DNA of 23,908 bases, taken from NCBI GenBank assembly GCA_003451975.1, contig DMIX01000322.1:1-23908 (forward strand), read 5' to 3'. The DNA comes from Propionibacteriaceae bacterium (GTDB taxonomy: Bacteria > Actinomycetota > Actinomycetes > Propionibacteriales > Propionibacteriaceae). Below, in pieces: positions 21,407-23,908 of the stretch. Under the pieces are notes generated by a model. It did no database searches, had not been told where the DNA came from, and saw nothing but the letters and a program-made list of their open reading frames with translations. Numbering within the stretch: the first letter of the stretch is position 1; every line of letters begins with the position of its first letter. Both the position numbers and the translations under genes were made by a program.

Positions 21407-22402
21407 TCATTGCACCACGATCTCCTGGCCTACCCACACGTCTCGGTAGACCGGTCCAAACGCCTTGCGGAAAGCGGTGATGCTCCAGTCGCAGCTATCG
21501 TGAGGGGACAGGCCCACCAGGAACGGATGACGCGATTGCAGCAGCGCGATGTTGTCCCGCACATCCGCGCGGTTGATCGGATCCCAGGGCCACTTGCCGG
21601 TGCCGAGGATCCGTTGCAACGGAATTCCGGCGAGCATCTCGCGCGACGCGGTGACCGGGTAGTGCAGCCCCCCGACCACGCCATAGATCGGTGCGTCAAA
21701 GCACCTCTCGACCCGTTCCAGAATCCGCTCAAGCGTCGGGTGTCCACAGCCGACGATGATCACAAGGCCCTTGCCCTCGACATTGACCACTATGGACTGC
21801 TCCTGCGTCCACCCCAGGAAGAACATTTGCCTGGGAATGACACCGGTGGTCGCCACACCTGGCGCGACGACCTGCGGTCCGGTCACGACGCGCATCTCTG
21901 CGCCCGGCTGGGTCATGGGTTGTGGCACCCACGCCGGTATTCCCCGCAGATCGACCGGGCCGGCGGACAGGGCGAACGTGTGACGCAGTTGGCACGGAAT
22001 GCCCCCGACGTGGTCCTCGTGCATGTGCGAGATGAATATCGCGTCCAGGTCCGCGACGGCCAGCCCCAGTGTCGCCATGTTGCGTAGCAGTGGCGATGGG
22101 TGCTCCGCGTGCGCGTTGAACCCGACGTCAAAGAGCAGGGTTGTGTCGCCGGCGCGGACGAGGTACGATACGCCCGGCTCAGTAAGCAATTCGCTGGTAG
22201 CAGCATACCAGTCAATCAGCGGCAGGATCGATAGGTGTTTCACTGCGCCGATGTCCGCAAGTTTCGGACAATCAGTAGCGGCCCATACTCGATCAGCGAG
22301 ATGTCGCCCGCGCTGGAAGCGCAGGGCCAAGTAGCCGGCTGCTGCCGTCAACAAACCGAGTAACCCGCCTGCCGCGAAAATCAATGCGCCTCTGCTGCCC
22401 AT
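21407..22402 (-). CDS. Membrane-anchored metallo-beta-lactamase-fold hydrolase (COG1237-like)
   Basis: The frame is open to 22486, but the ATG at 22400-22402 follows a strong GGGAGGGG ribosome binding site and gives 331 residues. It starts with one hydrophobic segment (ALIFAAGGLLGLLTAAAGYL, residues 6-25) that should anchor it to the membrane. The MBL domain follows: LLFDVGFN, then the metal motif SHMHEDH (H126, H128, D130, H131) and VGGIP; later IIVGCGHPTLERI (H221) and VVGGLHYPV (H247). The GCGHPT and GGLHYP pattern resembles the COG1237 group, some annotated as 7,8-dihydropterin-6-yl-methyl-4-(beta-D-ribofuranosyl)aminobenzene 5'-phosphate synthases. That activity is not secure. It has its own promoter and diverges from the oxidoreductase gene. 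Confidence 0.88.
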   Translation of the reverse strand: MGSRGALIFAAGGLLGLLTAAAGYLALRFQRGRHLADRVWAATDCPKLADIGAVKHLSILPLIDWYAATSELLTEPGVSYLVRAGDTTLLFDVGFNAHAEHPSPLLRNMATLGLAVADLDAIFISHMHEDHVGGIPCQLRHTFALSAGPVDLRGIPAWVPQPMTQPGAEMRVVTGPQVVAPGVATTGVIPRQMFFLGWTQEQSIVVNVEGKGLVIIVGCGHPTLERILERVERCFDAPIYGVVGGLHYPVTASREMLAGIPLQRILGTGKWPWDPINRADVRDNIALLQSRHPFLVGLSPHDSCDWSITAFRKAFGPVYRDVWVGQEIVVQ

Positions 22403-22475
22403 CGCTTGGTCCCCTCCCTGTTTCTGTTTGCACTGCTGGGTTCTGGCAAATGCGTTCGTGTTCTGTCTCTCGTCT

Positions 22476-22505
22476 AATATTGGCATAGTCGTTCCACATT
22501 GTCAA
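22476..22505 (-). promoter_or_regulatory. Probable promoter of the MBL-fold gene
   Basis: On the minus strand a perfect TTGACA (22505 down to 22500) is followed after 18 bases by AATATT (22481 down to 22476), a weaker -10. It points toward the MBL-fold gene start at 22402. Confidence 0.5.
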
Positions 22506-22543
22506 AGCCTTCCCTGTACAGTCTGTGCGATTTCTCACGAAAC

Positions 22544-22572
22544 TTGCACGAAATCATTGTCCGTGTTATAAT
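22544..22572 (+). promoter_or_regulatory. Promoter of the aldehyde:ferredoxin oxidoreductase gene
   Basis: TTGCAC (22544-22549), a 17-base spacer and a perfect TATAAT (22567-22572) form a strong promoter. Transcription should start near 22579, about 98 bases before the ATG. Confidence 0.8.
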
Positions 22573-22593
22573 TCCATTTGTGAATTAAAGCGC

Positions 22594-22651
22594 AAAGTTG
22601 GCACCGAAAAGCATGGTGAGAACTTTCCTCACCCGGTCCTGTTCCGGTGAG
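22594..22651 (+). promoter_or_regulatory. Structured RNA leader of the oxidoreductase gene (two adjacent hairpins)
   Basis: Hairpin I: AAAGTT (22594-22599) pairs with AACTTT (22621-22626), then a GG/AG internal loop, then CACC (22602-22605) with GGTG (22615-22618) around a 9-base loop GAAAAGCAT. Hairpin II, one base later: CTCACC (22628-22633) and GG (22635-22636) pair with CC (22644-22645) and GGTGAG (22646-22651), with one bulged C. The 5' arm CTCACC could instead pair with an identical GGTGAG at 22615-22620, breaking both hairpins, so two exclusive folds exist. It lies wholly between promoter and ribosome binding site. Molybdenum/tungsten cofactor RNAs are known ahead of cofactor-related genes, but I cannot match that consensus from memory. 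Confidence 0.5.
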
Positions 22652-22676
22652 ACATTTGTTGAAGGGAAGGTGGGTT

Positions 22677-23908
22677 ATGCTCGCAGAAGATAGTCTGGCC
22701 AATGTGCTTTACATCGATCTATCTCAGAAGCGTTTTTGGGTCGAGAGAAGAAGCGACCTGTTCGACAAGTACCTGGGCGGCGCTGGCGTAGCTATCCAGC
22801 TTCTGCTGGAAACGTGCCCCGAAGGCTGTGATCCGTACCATGACGGCAACCCGATCGTCCTGGCTGTCGGTCCTTTGACCGGGCTGTTTCCGCTGGCGTC
22901 AAAGACGGTAGCGATGTTCAAATCGCCCCTGACTGGTAATCTGGGGGAAAGCCACTGCGGCGGGCGCAGTGCTGTGGCGATCCGCCTGGCTGGATATGGG
23001 GCCATTGTCATCAAGGGGAAGAGCAACATCCCGATTTGGCTGTCGGTGCACGGCAACAACGTGCAGTTTCGCGATGCCGCCACGTTGTGGGGCATGAGCC
23101 ATACCAGTACCGTCGGGCGGATCATCAGAGAGAACGAGCCCGGCGCCGGGCTGCGCAGTATCATGCGTATCGGTCGGGCAGGGGAGAAGCTCATTCCCTA
23201 TGCGGCGGTTATGACGGAAACGTACCGGCACTTTGGGCGTCTCGGACTGGGGGCGGTGTTTGGGAGCAAGAACTTGAAGGCCCTCGTCGTCGCAGGCAAC
23301 AGCTCGTTGCCGGTGGCGAATCGGAAGCAGTATCGCTCGCTCTACGACACGGCCTATGAAGCGGCGGTGCAGTCCCCAGTCATGCAAAAATACCATGATC
23401 TCGGCACCGCAGAGAACATTCTCCCATTGAATGAGATCGGGGGTCTGCCTACACACAACGTCCAATCCGGCTATTTTGAGGGTGCCAGGGAGATCTCCGG
23501 CGAGGCGCTCGCAGATGGTTTCCTCGGCCGGCGCCTGGCGTGCGCCCATTGTCCCGTGGGCTGCATCCATATCGCGGCGCTACGCGAGCCGTATGAGGAT
23601 GAGTCGTACTTCTACAAGACCTCTATGATTTCGTATGACTACGAGCTGCTGTATGCTCTGGGCACCATGCTCGGCATCTCAGACCCGAAAGGGGTATTGA
23701 AACTGATCGATCGTGTCGAAGCTGTCGGTCTGGATGCGATGAGCACCGGTGTTGTTCTCGCCTGGGCGACCGAGACTCTCGAACGGGGGCTCATCTCCGC
23801 GCGTGAGACCGGCGGCCTCAAGCTGAGCTGGGGTGATGCTGCGACCTACATGCAGGCCGTGAAACGTATCGTCGATCAGCCCAACGATTTCTACAAGGCC
23901 TTGGGCCA
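22677..23908 (+). CDS. Aldehyde:ferredoxin oxidoreductase (tungsten-type), N-terminal part
   Basis: The gene runs off the right edge; 410 codons are visible from the ATG at 22677, preceded by GGAAGGTGG. The N-terminal domain shows KYLGGAGVAIQLLLE, VGPLTGLFPLASKTVAMF and HCGGRSAVAIRLAGYGAIVI, the pterin-cofactor binding pattern of the AOR family. RLGLGAVFGSKNLKALVV follows. Three of the four cluster ligands appear as CAHCPVGC (C289, C292, C296), at nearly the positions of the [4Fe-4S] cysteines in archaeal AOR; the fourth would be beyond the window. These enzymes oxidise aldehydes to acids, or the reverse, with ferredoxin and a tungsten or molybdenum bis-pterin, in the cytoplasm of mostly anaerobic organisms. 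Which AOR subfamily it belongs to cannot be fixed from the N-terminus. Confidence 0.93.
   Translation, partial: MLAEDSLANVLYIDLSQKRFWVERRSDLFDKYLGGAGVAIQLLLETCPEGCDPYHDGNPIVLAVGPLTGLFPLASKTVAMFKSPLTGNLGESHCGGRSAVAIRLAGYGAIVIKGKSNIPIWLSVHGNNVQFRDAATLWGMSHTSTVGRIIRENEPGAGLRSIMRIGRAGEKLIPYAAVMTETYRHFGRLGLGAVFGSKNLKALVVAGNSSLPVANRKQYRSLYDTAYEAAVQSPVMQKYHDLGTAENILPLNEIGGLPTHNVQSGYFEGAREISGEALADGFLGRRLACAHCPVGCIHIAALREPYEDESYFYKTSMISYDYELLYALGTMLGISDPKGVLKLIDRVEAVGLDAMSTGVVLAWATETLERGLISARETGGLKLSWGDAATYMQAVKRIVDQPNDFYKALG

Overview
The window reads as a chromosomal segment of a GC-rich, probably anaerobic bacterium, most likely a member of the Chloroflexota (Anaerolineae-like). This rests on the very large GT39 and DUF2079 membrane proteins with C-terminal beta-sandwich modules, a tungsten-type aldehyde:ferredoxin oxidoreductase, and housekeeping-type promoters close to TTGACA-N17-TATAAT. 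The taxonomic call is an inference from gene content; no rRNA or marker gene is present. I saw no tRNA, CRISPR array or intact insertion sequence.

Region 1 (1-7881, + strand) is a tightly packed cell-envelope glycosylation operon: the C-terminal part of a DPM1/GtrB-like GT2 glycosyltransferase, a GT4 glycosyltransferase, a flippase-like LPG_synthase_TM protein, a DUF2079 multi-pass protein and a GT39/PMT-type glycosyltransferase. The first four genes overlap by 4 bases at each junction. Together they look like a route that makes a polyprenyl-phosphate sugar, builds on it in the cytoplasm and transfers sugar outside the membrane.

Region 2 (7891-9791, + strand) is a stand-alone ABC-F ATPase gene. 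A consensus promoter, a 19-codon leader ORF with its own ribosome binding site, and a hairpin followed by a T-rich run lie upstream. This is the layout expected for ribosome-mediated attenuation of an antibiotic-responsive ABC-F gene.

Region 3 (10121-13202, - strand) and region 4 (13550 to about 21320, + strand) form a divergent catabolic locus. The minus arm encodes a LacI-family regulator, a sugar-phosphate isomerase/epimerase-like TIM barrel and a Gfo/Idh/MocA dehydrogenase. The plus arm encodes an ABC importer (binding protein, two permeases, ATPase) and a coupled HAD phosphatase, then a PiT phosphate transporter, its DUF47 partner and a second small HAD protein. Both arms start at strong promoters that carry the same palindrome, ACAAGCGCTTGT, so the LacI protein probably controls both. 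The plus-arm promoter lies about 780 bases before the first gene, giving a long, apparently non-coding leader. The binding-protein gene is broken by one in-frame TGA. A plausible reading is uptake and breakdown of a sugar, polyol or phosphorylated relative, with the phosphatase and phosphate transporter handling phosphate.

Region 5 (21407-23908) has a membrane-anchored metallo-beta-lactamase-fold protein on the minus strand, diverging from an aldehyde:ferredoxin oxidoreductase gene that runs off the end. The oxidoreductase transcript begins with a roughly 100-base leader holding two adjacent stable hairpins with alternative pairing, a candidate riboswitch-like element.
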